A stretch of DNA of 64,000 bases, taken from NCBI GenBank assembly GCA_019775845.1, contig JADQAV010000019.1, positions 62,001 to 126,000 of the forward strand, in the 5' to 3' direction. Below are positions 47,171 to 58,500 of the stretch, one piece after another; positions within the stretch are counted from its first letter, which is position 1; every line of letters begins with the position of its first letter. The stretch is from Myrmaecium sp. VS I D KN 1 (Eukaryota; Ascomycota; Dothideomycetes; Valsariales; Valsariaceae). The notes below the pieces were generated by a model. That model had not been told where the DNA came from. It made no database searches and saw only the letters and a program-made list of their open reading frames with translations. The position numbers and the translations under genes were made by a program.

Positions 47171-49111
47171 TCACTCCCCATCCGAATCCACCAACATACT
47201 CTCACCCTCGCCCTCCCCCTCGGGCGCAAGCACACTGCTCTCCACCCCCAGCACCGCCTTTCCCCTGCCACCCCGGCGCGCCCTCTCCCGCTCGCGGCTC
47301 TCATTCAGACGTCTCGCATCCGCCTTGCGGGCCGCCATCTCGCGCTCCGTCTCGCTCTCCTCGTCCTCGCCCATGAGGGGCTCGGCCTCGCTGGCCTCGA
47401 GGGCCTTGGCGAGCAGGTCGGTGGCGAGGGGGTCCTGGGGGCAGACGGCGAGGGCCTCGTGCAGGGCGGCGACGGCGTGCCAGGGGTCGGCCATCTCGAG
47501 GAGGACGAGCCCCTTCGCGGCGAAGACGGCGGCGTCCCGCCCGCCCTGCCGGAGCACCTCCTCGAACGCCGCCAGCGCGTCCTCGAGCCGGCCGAGCCGG
47601 CGGTAGGCGTGGCCCAGGTTGGCCCGGGTGGCGAGCCAGGCGCGCGGGTCGGCGCGGACGTCGGCGGCGATGCGGAGGGCGCGGGCGAACATGCCGACCG
47701 CCTCGGCCAGGTGGTCCTCGTGGTAAAAGACGACGCCGAGCTCGTTGAGGACGAGGGGGTCGGTCAGGCAGACGTGGTAGGCGGTCGTGAGGTACTCCTT
47801 CGCCAGCGGCAGGTTGTTCAGCTGCAGGTTCTGCATCCCCAGGAAGAGCGGCGGCAGGTGCGTGCCCTGGAACAGCCGGGCCGCCGTCGAGTACGCGCTG
47901 ATGGCCTGGTCGTGCTCGCCCTCGGCCGCGAACGTGTGCGCGAACCCGATCCACGCCGGCCCGAAGTGCGGGTCCATCATCGAGGCTTTGGAGAAGAACC
48001 GGCGCGCCTCGGCGATCCGGTGGATGGTGAGGTAGTACACCCCGATCGCCAGCCACGCGCACGGCTCCTCTGGGTGCTGGTCCGCGAGCTCGTGCGAGAG
48101 CAGGAAGAGCGCGTTCTTCTCCCCCAGCTCGTGCAGGCAGGCCAGGTGTACCGGGAACGCCTTGAAGTTGAACTTGTCCTTCTCGAGGATGGAGGAGGTC
48201 ATGCTGAGCGCCTCGCGGAATCGGCACTGCGTGAACAGCATCTCCGCGTTCGCGAGGAGGATGTCCGGGTTGGCGCCAAGGTTGTAGTGGGTCGAGAGCG
48301 TCTCGGTCGCGGTCGCGAACTCTTCCGGGTGCTGGTACTTGGAGAGGCGGGTGGTGTAGAGCATCTTGGTGAACTCGGCGGCCTCTTGGGAGCTCGAGTC
48401 GTTGTCGGTCGTGATGGTGTCGAAGTTGAGGGACTCGAGGAAGGCCCACTCCTCCTCGGGCGACATGAGCGAGTTCTTCATGAGCTGGTCGAAGGCCTCG
48501 AAGCATTGCACGTCGATCCGGACGGCGTCTTTGTAGCACTCCTTCGCGCGGTCGAACGCATTCTGCTTGGCGTGACAGACTCCTCGCAGGTAGCACATCG
48601 CAGCCTCGTAGCGGATGTTCGCCACGTCCTCCTTATCTCGCTCCTCGCTTCGGTCGACTCGGTCCGTTCGTGACGCCGCCTTCCCGAGCTTAGAGAGAGC
48701 CGTTCGTGAGTTGCCGTCGACATGCTGAAGCTTCCTCCGCGCGCTGCCGGGCGCCGTGATCAGGTGGACGGGGTTCTTGTCTCCCAGGATGCCGAGGGCT
48801 TCTTCGAACTTGCCCTGTTTTATGCAGCAATGCGCGGCGAGGTATCGACAGGAGGGGTTGTTGAGAAGAAGGTCCTGTCGGGACAGGAAGCTTTGAGCGC
48901 GCGTGTAGTTACCGGTGGAGAAGTGAACCTGAGCCAGCCAGAAGGCGTCCTGGTCATTGTCTATCGGAGCGTCAGTCGGGGGAGTACAGCGAGAGCAGGT
49001 GCGCCGGGCCTTACTGGTGAGGGCGAGCAGCTTGTCGCCGATGAAGATGGCGGACTCGTACTGATGTTTGTTTATGGCGTCCTGCCGCCATTCGCGGAGG
49101 AACTTTTCCAT
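47171..49111 (-). CDS. Anaphase-promoting complex subunit 6 (Cdc16/Cut9), TPR protein
   Basis: Two exons (49,111-49,015; 48,960-47,171), 628 residues. The start MEKFLREWRQDAI matches the family N-terminus; 97 upstream in-frame codons are rejected because they lack similarity and cross the promoter. The intron is 54 bp, open in frame; removing it gives the canonical LLALTNNDQDAFWLAQVHF. The rest is a ladder of TPR helices: NPSCRYLAAHCCIKQGKFEEAL (first 20 residues diagnostic), CYLRG, NPDILLANAEMLFTQCRFREA, AIGVYYL, GPAWIGFAHTFA and LNELGVVFYHEDHLAEA. A charged C-terminal tail follows. APC6 is a TPR scaffold of the APC/C ubiquitin ligase that drives metaphase-anaphase transition and mitotic exit, in the nucleus. 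Divergent from yju2 with 489 bp between starts. Confidence 0.92.
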   Translation of the reverse strand: MEKFLREWRQDAINKHQYESAIFIGDKLLALTSKARRTCSRCTPPTDAPIDNDQDAFWLAQVHFSTGNYTRAQSFLSRQDLLLNNPSCRYLAAHCCIKQGKFEEALGILGDKNPVHLITAPGSARRKLQHVDGNSRTALSKLGKAASRTDRVDRSEERDKEDVANIRYEAAMCYLRGVCHAKQNAFDRAKECYKDAVRIDVQCFEAFDQLMKNSLMSPEEEWAFLESLNFDTITTDNDSSSQEAAEFTKMLYTTRLSKYQHPEEFATATETLSTHYNLGANPDILLANAEMLFTQCRFREALSMTSSILEKDKFNFKAFPVHLACLHELGEKNALFLLSHELADQHPEEPCAWLAIGVYYLTIHRIAEARRFFSKASMMDPHFGPAWIGFAHTFAAEGEHDQAISAYSTAARLFQGTHLPPLFLGMQNLQLNNLPLAKEYLTTAYHVCLTDPLVLNELGVVFYHEDHLAEAVGMFARALRIAADVRADPRAWLATRANLGHAYRRLGRLEDALAAFEEVLRQGGRDAAVFAAKGLVLLEMADPWHAVAALHEALAVCPQDPLATDLLAKALEASEAEPLMGEDEESETEREMAARKADARRLNESRERERARRGGRGKAVLGVESSVLAPEGEGEGESMLVDSDGE

Positions 49112-49600
49112 TATGCGGCGGCGGAGAGGAAGTTGAAGGGATGGATTGGGTCGGAGAGGATGCGCAAAGCCATGAGGGGAGAGAAGTCCAGCGAGCACAG
49201 GTGTGAGGTTGGGAGGGCAGTGCGTCGCGCCTTCACCGTTGTTCACCCAGTGCCAGGTGCCAGGCCAGGATGCGGGCGGCGGAGCTGGCGATGCGGCGGA
49301 GGTGCATGCCAAGCCCGCCCGACCAGCGGAGTGGTAACCTCTACATGCCTGCAACCTCACGTCTTCAACCAACATCCTCGCCATCAAGACCACCCACACC
49401 ATTCACTCATCTCCGCTCTCTGGCCAAGAGAGCCTCACTCCACAGCTTAGAACGACGCCTTATCCCTTAGCCTGCGGAACCGCTTTCGCTCGGGACTTCC
49501 CCGAAACTCTACGGTCGCCACAGCCCACGATCGATCTGAGTCGCTACACTTCACTACTTTGAGCACCTACCCAGGGTCACATCCTTCTTAACGCTCCACC
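49112..49600. promoter_or_regulatory. Shared divergent promoter region (APC6 / Yju2)
   Basis: 489 bp separate the two start codons, so the region must hold both promoters. No TATA box; start regions look GC- and CT-rich. Divergence is seen; co-regulation is inference. Confidence 0.5.
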
Positions 49601-50398
49601 ATGTCCGAGCGAAAGGTCCTCACCAAGTACTATCCCCCCGACTTCGACCCGTCCAAGCTCGGGCGACAGCGGGGCCCCAAGAAAGCTGGGCCGAAAACGC
49701 AGACCGTCCGCCTGATGGCGCCCTTCTCGATGAAATGCACGACATGCGGAGAATACATCTACAAAGGGCGCAAGTTCAACGCGCGCAAGGAGACGACGGA
49801 GGAGAAGTACTACGCCATCAGCATCTTCCGCTTCTACATCCGCTGCACCCGCTGCTCGGCCGAGATCACCTTCAAGACGGACCCGAAGCACATGGACTAC
49901 ACGTGCGAGAAGGGCGCGAAGCGCAACTTCGAGCCCTGGCGCGAGCAGAAGCTGCAGGAGGAGACGGAGGAGGAGCGCCTCGACCGGCTCGAGCGCGAGG
50001 AGGCCGAGCGCGACGCCATGAAGGAGCTCGAGGCCAAGACGCTGGATGCGAAGACGGAGATGGCGATCGCGGATGCGTTGGATGAGATCCGGACGCGGAA
50101 CGCGCGTGTGGAGCGCGCGGGCAAGAATGGCGAGGTTATCGTTGAGCGACCGTTGGCGGTGGATGAGGAGCGTGAGAGGCAAGAGATGGAGGATGCCGAA
50201 GCCGCGCGGAAGGCGTTTGAGAAGCGCGAGCAAGAGTTGCTGGGGGAGATGGAGGTTATTGAGGAGGCGACCGAGCCGTCACCGCCCGTCGCCGAAGCGT
50301 CCGCCTCCGCCCAAGCTCCCTCCTTCAGGCGGGCGCCGAAGAAGAAGAAGGACTTCGCGGCGGCACTGGGAATCAAGAAGAAAACACCGTTGGTATGA
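49601..50398 (+). CDS. yju2: Pre-mRNA splicing factor Yju2/Cwc16
   Basis: Single exon, 265 residues, starting MSERKVLTKYYPPDFDP, the standard start of the family. Two CxxC pairs (Cys46/49 in MKCTTCGEYIYKG; Cys82/85 in IRCTRCSAEITFKTDP) form the zinc site typical of CWC16 proteins, with R-x-N-x-E-T-type link NARKETTEEKYY between them. KHMDYTCEKGAKRNFEPWRE follows in its first twenty residues, then a long charged helix and a Lys-rich tail (APKKKKDF...GIKKK) that looks like a nuclear signal. Yju2 joins the activated spliceosome and promotes the first catalytic step. Length is close to other filamentous-fungal Yju2 proteins. The paralogue Saf4/CCDC130 is the alternative but lacks this N-terminus. 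Confidence 0.93.
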   Translation: MSERKVLTKYYPPDFDPSKLGRQRGPKKAGPKTQTVRLMAPFSMKCTTCGEYIYKGRKFNARKETTEEKYYAISIFRFYIRCTRCSAEITFKTDPKHMDYTCEKGAKRNFEPWREQKLQEETEEERLDRLEREEAERDAMKELEAKTLDAKTEMAIADALDEIRTRNARVERAGKNGEVIVERPLAVDEERERQEMEDAEAARKAFEKREQELLGEMEVIEEATEPSPPVAEASASAQAPSFRRAPKKKKDFAAALGIKKKTPLV

Positions 50399-50585
50399 GG
50401 AACACATGATTCCCCGTTTTATTTCCGTTCGTCCCGTTCCTAGCTACATACACTACCGAGAATATATACCCCCAGAAGATTACCAGCCAAACGCAAGGAA
50501 GACCACCGCAGCCTTCGCTCACCCCGCTCCATCCAATCTACCCAACCTAACGCGCGAAACACCATCGAATCACAAAGCACACCAT

Positions 50586-51589
50586 TCAATACATCGTAAA
50601 CCCCCCACTAACCCCAATACACTGCCCGCTCACCCAGCGCGCCTCCTCACTCGCCAACCACCCCACCACCCCGACCACATCCTCCACCCTCCCCGTCCGA
50701 TGCTCCACCGGCGTCAGCCGACGCTGCAACTGCACCAGCTCCCGCGGGATCCCCTCCAGCAACTCGCTCTGCACCGGGCCCACCGCCAACGCGTTCACCG
50801 TGTGGCCGGCGGCCCCCAGCTCCGCCGCCAGACACCGCGTCACCCCTTCCAACGCCGCCTTGGCGCTGCAGTACAGGCTCAGGTCGCGGAAGCCGCAGCG
50901 CGCGCCGACGGAGGAGATGTTGATGATCCGTCCCCCGCCTCCGCCGCCGCTGCCGCCGGGAGTGGGCAGGTGGGGCAGGATGGCTTGGGTGAGCTGCAGC
51001 GGGGCCCGCACGTTGAGGTGGTAGATGGGGTCGAAGGCGCGGGGGATGTCGAGGGTGGTGAGCGGGCTGACGTGTGTGGTCCCGGCGTTGTTGACGAGGA
51101 TGTGGATAGTGCGGGTGTGGAAGCTGGAGAGGGTGGTGCTGATGATGTGGGTAGGGACGCTGGGGTCGCGCAGGTCGGCGCGGATTCGGATGGCGTTAGG
51201 TGACGCTGCTGCGTCTGTTGTTGTTGAGAGCTTGTCGGCGTGGGCGCGCTTGTGGATTTCTTCGATCTCGGACACGATGCGGTTTGCTTTTTCGTCGGAG
51301 GAGGGGGAGGCGTATACGATTGCGACCTGTCATCCTCGCGTGTCAGCGTTCAGGTTGGACGCGGATGGGGCTGTATCTTGCAACACCTCCTCCATCGGAG
51401 ATGTATTGCTCTCTTTGGGAGATTCCTCGTCTGCCTTGGGTCTTGTACAGTACGTACCTTTGCACCCCGTCGAGCCAACTCGAGCGCCATCCCCGCGCCC
51501 AGCCCGCGTGAACCGCCTGTGACGATGGCGATCTTGCCTTCGAGCGGACGGGCTGTTGGCGGGGATGCCGGTGCTGGAGGTGTTGCCAT
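50586..51589 (-). CDS. Short-chain dehydrogenase/reductase
   Basis: Two exons (51,589-51,458; 51,326-50,586), 290 residues; the 131-bp intron is phase 0 and its removal joins ELARRGAK to VAIVYAS. Classical SDR: cofactor motif TGGSRGLG (24-31), NNAG (123-126), catalytic Ser182/183 in INISSVG, Tyr196 and Lys200 in YCSAKAA, and the C-terminal WVSGQCIGVSGGF. The closest general type is the 3-oxoacyl-ACP reductase/versicolorin-reductase-like group, NADP(H) preferred because of the basic residue in TGGSRG and no acidic residue after strand 2. Substrate unknown. Convergent with yju2 (187 bp between stops). The Gly-rich loop GGSGGGGGG before RIINISS is an unusual extension for the family. Confidence 0.85.
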
Positions 51590-52782
51590 TGTTGGTGTGG
51601 TTTGGTTGGTTGTACGGTGGATGGGTGTACGGAGGTATGGGAGGTAACTGTGCTCGTGTGTATCCGCTCAACGAAGAGGAATTCAGAAGCTCAGGCTGGG
51701 TAGAGAGATGCTCTTGAAGCTGGATCTGAAGCTGGATTTCGTGAACGACCGAGGGGATGGGGGTGATATTTATACATCCATCCCCTCCCATCTCATAGCA
51801 TCCCAACCTACCTTCCCACTAAGTCAATCTAACCACGTCTCTCTTTCTCGATCACAAACACGCATCAGTAGTCCATCGGAGTTTACGCCAGGTAGGCAGC
51901 GATGTGAAAGTGGTAGGCGGGGTGAAACCAACCAATCAGACCGTGCCGGTGGTTTCCCCGGCCCGTTCATCTCACCCCCGTGTCCCCGATCGGCGCGCGC
52001 GGGCTCGGTGCGCGCACCCGTTCGGCTTGGGGAGGCTGCTCTTGTTCGCCGTCGCCGCGAACGGGTTTGATTAGGCCCCTACTTCTCCGCCGTTAGGAAG
52101 AGGGTCTTTGTCTCGTATGATGTTTTCATGAGATATATTTTTTTCTTCTTCTTCTTCTTCTTCTTCTTCTTCGTTGCTTCTTTGTTTACAAGATGGAGGA
52201 AGGATGGATGAAAACGGCAGATCGGCGCGGACGCAGGACCAGAGCGAGAGACCGGTTCTGATTGGTGGGATGTTCAGCCTTGCGTGACAGCCGCCCTGTT
52301 CATCATTGAAGTGGATGGAGAGAGGCTAGGCACGCCCTGATCATCATCGGCTGAGTGTTTACCTACTGACCTAGTCCTACGCCCTGATCATCAGTTGTCG
52401 GCCGGGGGCTTATCTCCGTCCGAGGTAGTGTATGGTGCATTCCAGTGCATGCTAGCAGGATGAGGGATGGCGTCAGATCACGGCTTGGTCATTATTTTTT
52501 ATGAAATAAAACATGATCATGTGTTTCAAGTCTGAATATGATGTATTGATGGGCGAGGATATGAAAGAGTACTCTGCCTGAAGCGTCCGACGAAAAGGAT
52601 TCACAAAGTCAGAGGATAATGACGCTTCGATCACAACGGCGCTTCTCGTGCTCGCAGAACCTCCTCGCTGTCTTCCCGTAGACCAGTGTATGCATGGGGT
52701 GTCCGAAGCATCTCGTCCCAAGGACAGGAGACGTCCAGTCTTACGTCCTCCTTACGCCTCCCCGACTTCATCACGACGTGGC
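51590..52782. other. Intergenic region with TTC microsatellite
   Basis: 1.2 kb; promoter side of the SDR gene and 3' side of the But2-like gene. Apart from the TTC run at 52,143-52,173 nothing is recognised. Confidence 0.5.
52143..52173 (+). repeat. (TTC)n microsatellite
   Basis: About ten uninterrupted TTC units in intergenic DNA. Confidence 0.9.
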
Positions 52783-53602
52783 TCAAAACTCCGAGTCCCA
52801 CATCCCGTATACGATGCCGTTCTGAGGGTTGTTGGTCTCTGGTGGATTGAAACTGATTAGCCACAGGCTCCATTGCTTTCTCTCGATACTTCCTCGTTCC
52901 CACGGACACAGCACACGGCACGCATACCGCGCCTTTGAACGAGGGGAAGAGACGACAAAAGAGAGGACAAAACATAAAACATACCAAACCAACTAAACGC
53001 CCCCTCCGCCAGGAGGGCAGGGGTAAGCAAAAACTGATCGCGCTGGTTCTTGCGGCAGGGCACGCGGCCACCCAAGGCCTGAGTGAAGCCCTGGGTCGGA
53101 TCGATCTGAGCGTTGCCGACGTAGGTGCCCAGAGGCGGGTGCGCGTTCCACGTGTCGGCCGTCTCGTCGACGGGGCCGTCGAGGTGGAAGATGTCGAAGG
53201 TGAAGGGCGCCGCGGACGAGCTGCCGCTGCCGCTGCCGCTGGTGAGCGACCAGGATCCGCCCGGCTGGAAGACGAAGGCGAAGCCGCAGACGGCGGCGTC
53301 GACGTTGGGGAGGTCGAAGGCGAGTTCGGTGTACACCTGCGAGAGGGTTAGGATATTGGGTTGGTTGAGGGGGTTGCGGTGCAGGGGAGGGGTTTGGTTG
53401 GGTTGGAAGGTGGTCGTACCCGGTGAGCGCCGCTGGTCTGAGCAATGCTGCCGTTATACTGGGTGTTGTAGATCTCGTCGGGGGTATCTTCGACTAAGGG
53501 GATGATGAGACGGGGGTAGAGCGTTGCGATGAGGTTGGCGGCATGGATGGGAGTCAGGACGAGGGAAACAACCCCGAGGAAGAGCGGGGTGATTGAACGC
53601 AT
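52783..53602 (-). CDS. Secreted But2-like C-terminal-domain protein
   Basis: Three exons (53,602-53,420; 53,336-52,985; 52,838-52,783), 196 residues. Residues 1-21 are a signal peptide (FLGVVSLVLTPIHA). The mature part begins LYPRLIIPLVEDTPDEIYNT, like the YPhLIVPVds-type opening of fungal But2 C-terminal-domain (ubiquitin-3-binding protein) proteins. Further agreement lies in the F-DLP, C-F-F-F-PGGSW, PFTFDIFHLDGP and late Cys segments. The last exon is placed by phase: acceptor CCACCAG gives SWFETNNPQNGIVYGMWDSEF, which reads like the family end. The second intron is 146 bp, long for this window, and an unspliced reading would end differently. Probably a small extracellular or wall protein; molecular function unknown. 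Confidence 0.6.
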
Positions 53603-54310
53603 ATTCTAGCGATGTTCAGGTTCACTCTGGTGATATATTGCTTGGTTGGAATGTGTGGAAAGCAGAAAGACGTCGAGGGAAAGGATCGGCAGGAGTGGGC
53701 CTTCTTCTTATAGATGTGCGCTCCTCGACTGAACTGCGCGGTTGCCGCTTTTTGCCAACCTTAGCCAGTAGAGGGGGCAGTCTGCTGGTGAATGTACCGT
53801 TTCACGAACGGCCGGTAGACCCAGAAGGGCAATGAATCTGCAGTTACACGCACGGATGCTAGATGAAGTACGGCAATGAACTCCGATATGAGCCGTCATC
53901 AAGGACCAGTGCTTCACTGACACGTTCGATGAACGTCCTTGGCCTCTTCCTAGATGCTCGGTGTGAGGTTGCAGATTCACTGACGGGCGTGTAGATTCCG
54001 CCACAACAAGCCCGTGCCAACTTCGAGTTACTCGGAGAGCGAAGCAGCACCACTCGTGATACGCGCAAGCCAGGAACAGATACTGCATGGAGTAAGCAGT
54101 ACGCGGGGTCCCGTGTTCTTTTGCGAATGCTCAAAGCCCGGTTGTTGGAAGTTTAGGAAAGAACTTCCGTTTTTCCTTGCACGGATCCGGCAGTTCTGTT
54201 GTCAAACCGATGAAGAAGATACGAGGGCTTAGTCTGGCGAGCGAGTTCATTGGCGCTCTTCCATGGAAGCTCGAAATGATTGTATTCTCTCGTCTGCAAA
54301 ATGGAATCTT
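53603..54310. other. Intergenic region
   Basis: Upstream of the But2-like gene and 3' of the oxygenase; 0.7 kb, no gene recognised. Confidence 0.5.
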
Positions 54311-55514
54311 TCAACCATACAAACCATCTCCATCCTTCTTCGCCGCCCCTAGTCGCTCCAAAATATACTCTCCGGCGCGAATGGGCGGATATCTCGAGGG
54401 GTTCCCCTCCGAAACGCAGCTCGGCAGCGTCTTCGTACCACAGGAAAGTCAGCAGAGCCACCCTACAACAATCCACCTGACCTTCTTCGCTTACCTCAAC
54501 AATCTGATCATAATTGATGCTGAAAAAGAACGGCACCGAATACCTCGGTTCCGCCGTGCGGTTGACGACCCGATGCACCGTGCTCTTGTACACGCCGTTG
54601 GTCCAGCGCATGAGGAAGTCGGCCACATTGACCACCAGCCCACCCTCCACGGCCGGCGCGCTCGTCCACCGGTTCTCCGGGGAGAGGATCTCCAGCCCGC
54701 TCCCAGCCGAGCAGAGGAGCAGGGTGAAGCACTCGTAGTCTGAGTGAGCACCGAGCCCGATCTCTTGGTCTTCTAGGCTGTCCGGGTCGAAGGGCCTCGG
54801 GTGCTTGGAAGGTGGGTAATACATGAGCCTTGCAATGCCGCCGGGATGGGTGGTCATGGAGTCGAAATGGTCTTCTGGGAGGTCCAGGCTGAGGGCGAAC
54901 AGGCGGAAGAGGTGTCGAGCCAGCTGCAGGACGCGGCTGTAGTAGTCCTTGACGCCGTCGTAGAAGCCTGGCAGGTCGGCTTCCGACGGCCACTGGTTGC
55001 CGTTCGCCTTTGCGCCGTCTAGTTGCCTGTACAGCCCATCGCCGCCGGTGGGATCCAGGCCTTCTTCGTAGCCCCAGTTGAAACCTTCTTTCGTCTCGGC
55101 ATCGCCGGCAATCGAAGTGCTTTCGGGGCTCTCGTAGCCGTAGTAGTAGGGTGAGTGACGGACATGGATCGCGTCTTTCTTTTCAGGGGAGAGAGTGTGA
55201 AAGAGTCGTCGAGCTTGGGAAAGGATGAGGTCGCAGCTCGACGCAGGAATAGAGTGATTGGTGATGTAAAAGAAGCCGGTTGAGAGGCAAGCAGCGCGGA
55301 TCTTCTGGGCTACTGCTTGCCGGTCTGCAATGGACGAGGAGAATGATGGACCCAGATCTATCACCGGGATCTCGAAAGATGCTGGTTTGTCCTTCGCGCT
55401 TGGTGCGGACTTCAATCGCGAGTCGAGGTAAGCTTTGGCTCCCGCTCGAGCTTCGGATTTTGTGGTGATGTCGTGAAAGAGCGGCGGCGGCTGAGGAGCC
55501 AGGGAGGATGCCAT
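54311..55514 (-). CDS. 2-oxoglutarate/Fe(II)-dependent oxygenase (isopenicillin-N-synthase-like)
   Basis: Two exons (55,514-54,495; 54,430-54,311), 379 residues. The N-terminal DIOX_N part has IPVIDLG (49-55) and STGFFYITNHSIP (78-90). The jelly-roll core carries iron ligands His257 and Asp259 (LGAHSDYECFTLL) and His314 (STVHRVVN), and the 2-oxoglutarate-binding RYS (Arg324, Ser326). The 64-bp intron is placed by family fit: NYDQIVE joins TLPSCVSEGNPSRYPPIRAG. Reading through gives no similarity. Start MASSLAPQP chosen as the first ATG near the conserved domain; 27 extra upstream codons lack support. Members act in secondary metabolism or in gibberellin- and flavonoid-like hydroxylations; substrate here is unknown and no biosynthetic cluster surrounds it. 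Confidence 0.9.
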
Positions 55515-58500
55515 TGTGAGCTTCTGTACAAGGGAGAGAAGGTTACGGGAGCGCTCATGTATGGGATGGGCTGTGGTTATCTTTAAGGGCCTCAAACGTG
55601 GGGTGAATGGTGGGGCCGCTGATAGCGGTGATGCGGGGTCTCAGTTGCATGAGTAGCTGAAAGATAGGATGGGACTCAAACATGACTCGTGCATGATAAA
55701 ACAACATGACGGTGGCCCACATGGATGAGATGTGGTACGTAATGATATAGATGTTTGTAGATACAGAGTCACTGCCGTGCCTTATTATCGAATCTTCCGC
55801 ACCTGCAATCCGGCAGCATCCGTCCGAGTACGAGTACATGGATGTTTTATATCACCTGTCGAAGCAAATCCTCGTCAAACATCCTACCCAAGATCCCGAG
55901 GGCTTTTACCCGAGTGATAGATATACATGTATACAATGCAGCTGGCATGCTCATGCTCATTCTCATGCTAGAGACAGCAACCGTCCCTCCCCAAGTGTGA
56001 GTATGGGCCGTCGACGCTTTTTGAAGGTCTATTTCTAAGCTCCATATAGCTATCGCTGTCTCGAGACGGCTAATCATTTGTAAAGCCAAAGCCCTGCGCT
56101 TCCAGCTTCGGGCTCCTAAGATATGGTCCTCATCACCCCCCCAGCCTCCGAAGATAATATAGAAAGGTCTCTCTTATATATCTTGGGCCGGGGATAGGGG
56201 GTTAAAGGAAGGGTGTCCGAGGTATATAATATCTTTAAAGTCTATAGGTATGGTACGCGGTCGCTGATTTTACTCCTATTATATACTCTAGTGATATAAA
56301 ACTCTAGTAGCTATAGTCTCTACGGAGATCGTTAACGGCCTATACTCGACTTTCTTCGCACTACCAGCCAGATCCCCTTATATCTTATAGAGATAGATCT
56401 AAAGAATCACCTAATCGGTCAATCGGGTCTTGAAATTCTGCCGCTTAACACCCGAGTGCGCGATCTGAGGATCTCAGCCTGTACCGGGCAGATGAATGCC
56501 CTTTTGCAAAACCGACGAAGTAAGTCGATTCACCCGGGAGCATCCGTACAGCTAGGCAAAGACTCACATGCCACCCCTTCCAGCAGAAAAGAAGTCTCCT
56601 CCTACACGCAGTGTCCATACGCCCACGTCCTCAGGAGGATCCTGTCCCCGTTATAGAAGCAGCCATAGCTTATATACATGAATACACCTGGCTGAAGAAA
56701 GCCCAAAAGCCAACATCAGAAACTCACAACTCCTTCTCTTTCAACCATGCTAACCCTGAGGCTCGCATGATCCCCGACAAGCTGGACGACTGCGTTCCGG
56801 AGCGCCGTCGACACGCGCGTGTGGGTGTACCTGTCTTCGACGAAGATGCTATGGACGCGGTTACGATGATTGCGCGCCTTTTACCAGTCACTGGTTCGGC
56901 GGGCGATGGTGCAGGGTAGATTGCAGTCTGAAGGGCTTCGCGGTGTAAGGCTCTTCCCTTCGTGGCATTTTTGCTGCATGACTACAGGGACGGAGAATGT
57001 AGATGGTTTGAGGAGCGGGAGGAACGATGGCGCCGGGTTGGAAGAGGTGGTTCCACGCCGTTGATTTTTCACTTCTTCTCTCTTATCCCTGCTGGTATGG
57101 CATTCTGCAGATACCAGTTATAGCGTGATGAATTAGGTGTTGTCTTTGCATATGGCTAACTATTTTAAGTTTGCACCCATATGTAAGAGGATATCTACGT
57201 ACAAACTCCGTCAGCTTGAGTTTGTGGTTTATGCCTTGAAGTGACCCATCGTCAGCCATCAATAGCAAAACAGACTCAATGAAGTCGAGGAGGGAGAGAG
57301 AGCGAGCGATGTGAGATTCCTTCACCAGTCGGTGCGGCGTAAGACTCGATAAGCATTCCACAGACGTGGGAATGGGATTTTTTTCTTGATCACACGACCG
57401 CTCGCTTCCAGGCTGGAGTTGCAGCCGGAATCCTGCTGTTTCTTCTTCCTGTTCTTTTCTTTAATTCTTCTTTTGAGTTCTATTCCGCCTTGTTGAGGCT
57501 CTCATCGTCATTGGTCCATGATGTGACGGCTGTGATGACCTGCCGGCGACATGTACGTATGTATCTCGTCGAGGCCGAAGCGGGAGGTGTGAACGTGAAC
57601 TTGGCACCTCAACCTCGGGAGCTCTCAACCCGTCACGCGGGGGGCGGAGGTCTCCACCTCACCGCCGCAAGGACCGGGTGGAGACCCGAGCTCGCACCGC
57701 ATTTTACCCGCACTCCCCGGTCCGGGGTGGGAGGGATGGACCAATGCCACACTGGAGTGTGACGAATGACGGGATCCTCCGCGTTCCCACCCCCGCATCA
57801 TCCATTTTCCTCGCCTCGCTGCGAGAGTGACGCAATTGGGGATGGTGTTGGTTTTGTTGTGATGGAAGGGCATTGTTGATTGTTTAAATATGGGTGGGGA
57901 TGGAGATGGGATATGGGAGGTGGAGAGGGGAGGAGCGGAGGCGCCACCGTGGGGATTTCGGACGGAGCGTGCGCTGCGCCGGATGAGTGGGCAGGGGGGC
58001 CCAGGAACAACTCGATTTTCCGCTTCTTCTGCTTGGAAGAAGATAGATGGATTCGTGACGAGCAAGTAATTGCCTTCATCCCGTGGGCAATTGGCCGAGG
58101 TGGCAATGCATTATACAAACTTCAAGTGCTCGAAGCATCATCGGCATCTCCACGTCTCCAGACTTTGCCCGGCCGTGCCGTCGTCATGTGGGGATCGGTC
58201 GCTGCTCGCTCGTTGCGGGGCAGTAGTGTCGCCCATCACCTCACCCACCCAGTCGAACCCCCCAATTCTCGACCGCCGACGACCTTGACATCATGAGGCG
58301 TTGCAGGGGGGGGGCCGCCCTTCGGAGCTCCAGCTCTACCTAACCGCTCACTAGCCCACCAACCTCTCCATTATTCTCCATACCCCAGCACCTTCTTCTC
58401 CACGCTTCCTCTTCCCCCTCCCCTTCCTTCTCCCGCACACCTCCCCTGAAGCTGAAGATAGGCGCTCCCTTTGCTTTGCTCTGCCTTTCCTTTCGACTCA

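Noticed and set aside
47021-48673. 550-codon open frame antisense to APC6
   Set aside because: Shadow of a GC3-rich TPR gene; no recognisable domain.
49112-49402. In-frame upstream start extending APC6 by 97 residues
   Set aside because: The extension lacks similarity, crosses the divergent promoter, and MEKFLREW is the family's usual beginning.
53348-55514. Secondary-metabolite cluster around the 2OG oxygenase and SDR
   Set aside because: No backbone synthase, transporter, P450 or pathway regulator nearby; neighbours are housekeeping genes.
56456-57361. Small open frames between the oxygenase and glycogen synthase genes
   Set aside because: No signal peptide, domain or splice logic; compositions differ between frames without consistent codon bias.
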